A stretch of 6,063 nt of DNA, from positions 1-6,063 of the forward strand of contig DANS01000045.1 in NCBI GenBank assembly GCA_002497345.1. Direction: 5' to 3'. The number at the start of each line of letters is the position of its first letter. Within the stretch, counting starts at the first letter, position 1. Source of the DNA: Thermoproteus sp. UBA157 (GTDB lineage: Archaea > Thermoproteota > Thermoprotei > Thermoproteales > Thermoproteaceae). This document shows, one piece after another, positions 5,998 through 6,063 of this stretch. The notes beneath the pieces were generated by a model. That model was not told the DNA's origin and did no database searches. It saw nothing but the letters and a program-made list of their open reading frames with translations. The position numbers were made by a program, and so were the translations under genes.

Positions 5998-6063
5998 TGG
6001 CCGTCTATCGCCGCCTAGTTAAGCCTCCGAAAACCGCTCATGGCGACAGAATCGGCGGCACTA
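5998..6063. other. Right-edge spacer with possible start of a further gene
   Basis: An ATG at 6040 opens a frame (MATESAAL) that runs off the window, with only a weak TATA-like CTAGTTAAG at 6015-6023. On the minus strand another frame ends at a TAG complementary to 6015-6017. Too little sequence is present to choose between them. No T-rich terminator is evident after the stop of the EcfT gene. Confidence 0.2.

Noticed and set aside
1..6063. tRNA, rRNA, CRISPR array or insertion sequence
   Set aside because: No cloverleaf, no regularly spaced repeats and no transposase-like protein were found by eye; the only long exact repeat seen is inside the ATPase gene.

Overview
The window looks like a chromosomal segment of a hyperthermophilic crenarchaeon, most likely order Thermoproteales (Pyrobaculum/Thermoproteus-like). 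The evidence is GC-rich coding sequence that favours AGG/AGA for Arg and ATA for Ile, very short intergenic gaps, and AT-rich TATA-type promoters lying about 19-28 bases before start codons, as expected for leaderless archaeal transcripts. The assignment rests on these general features and no marker gene is present.

Layout. Positions 1-544 hold no intact gene. Short coding-like stretches jump between two forward frames, which suggests a decayed gene I cannot name. From 657 to 1769 (+) is an intact radical SAM/SPASM protein resembling family TIGR04053, with its own TATA box. After a 76-base spacer come a membrane protein (1846-2640, +) and, 6 bases later, a double-ATPase ABC protein (2647-4299, +). 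A PEBP/YbhB-type protein (4285-4854) lies on the minus strand and overlaps the ATPase gene tail to tail by 15 bases. It diverges from an EcfT-type membrane protein (4921-5997, +) across a 66-base spacer with one promoter for each direction. The last 66 bases may contain the start of a further gene.

How the genes fit together. The membrane protein at 1846, the fused ATPase and the EcfT protein look like the S, A-A' and T parts of one energy-coupling factor (ECF) vitamin/micronutrient importer. The order S, fused ATPase, T resembles YkoE-YkoD-YkoC, the thiamine/HMP transporter of Bacillus, so thiamine or its pyrimidine precursor is a reasonable but unproven substrate. The S-A pair and the T gene are separated by the inserted minus-strand PEBP gene, so T appears to need its own promoter. 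Both membrane subunits carry an extra N-terminal membrane helix ahead of the conserved core.

The clearest points for follow-up are the split ECF locus, the extra helices, the asymmetric ABC signature motifs, a 30-base perfect repeat coding for both Walker B motifs, the radical SAM protein of unknown substrate, and the decayed region at the left edge. I saw no RNA gene, CRISPR array, insertion sequence or recognisable riboswitch.
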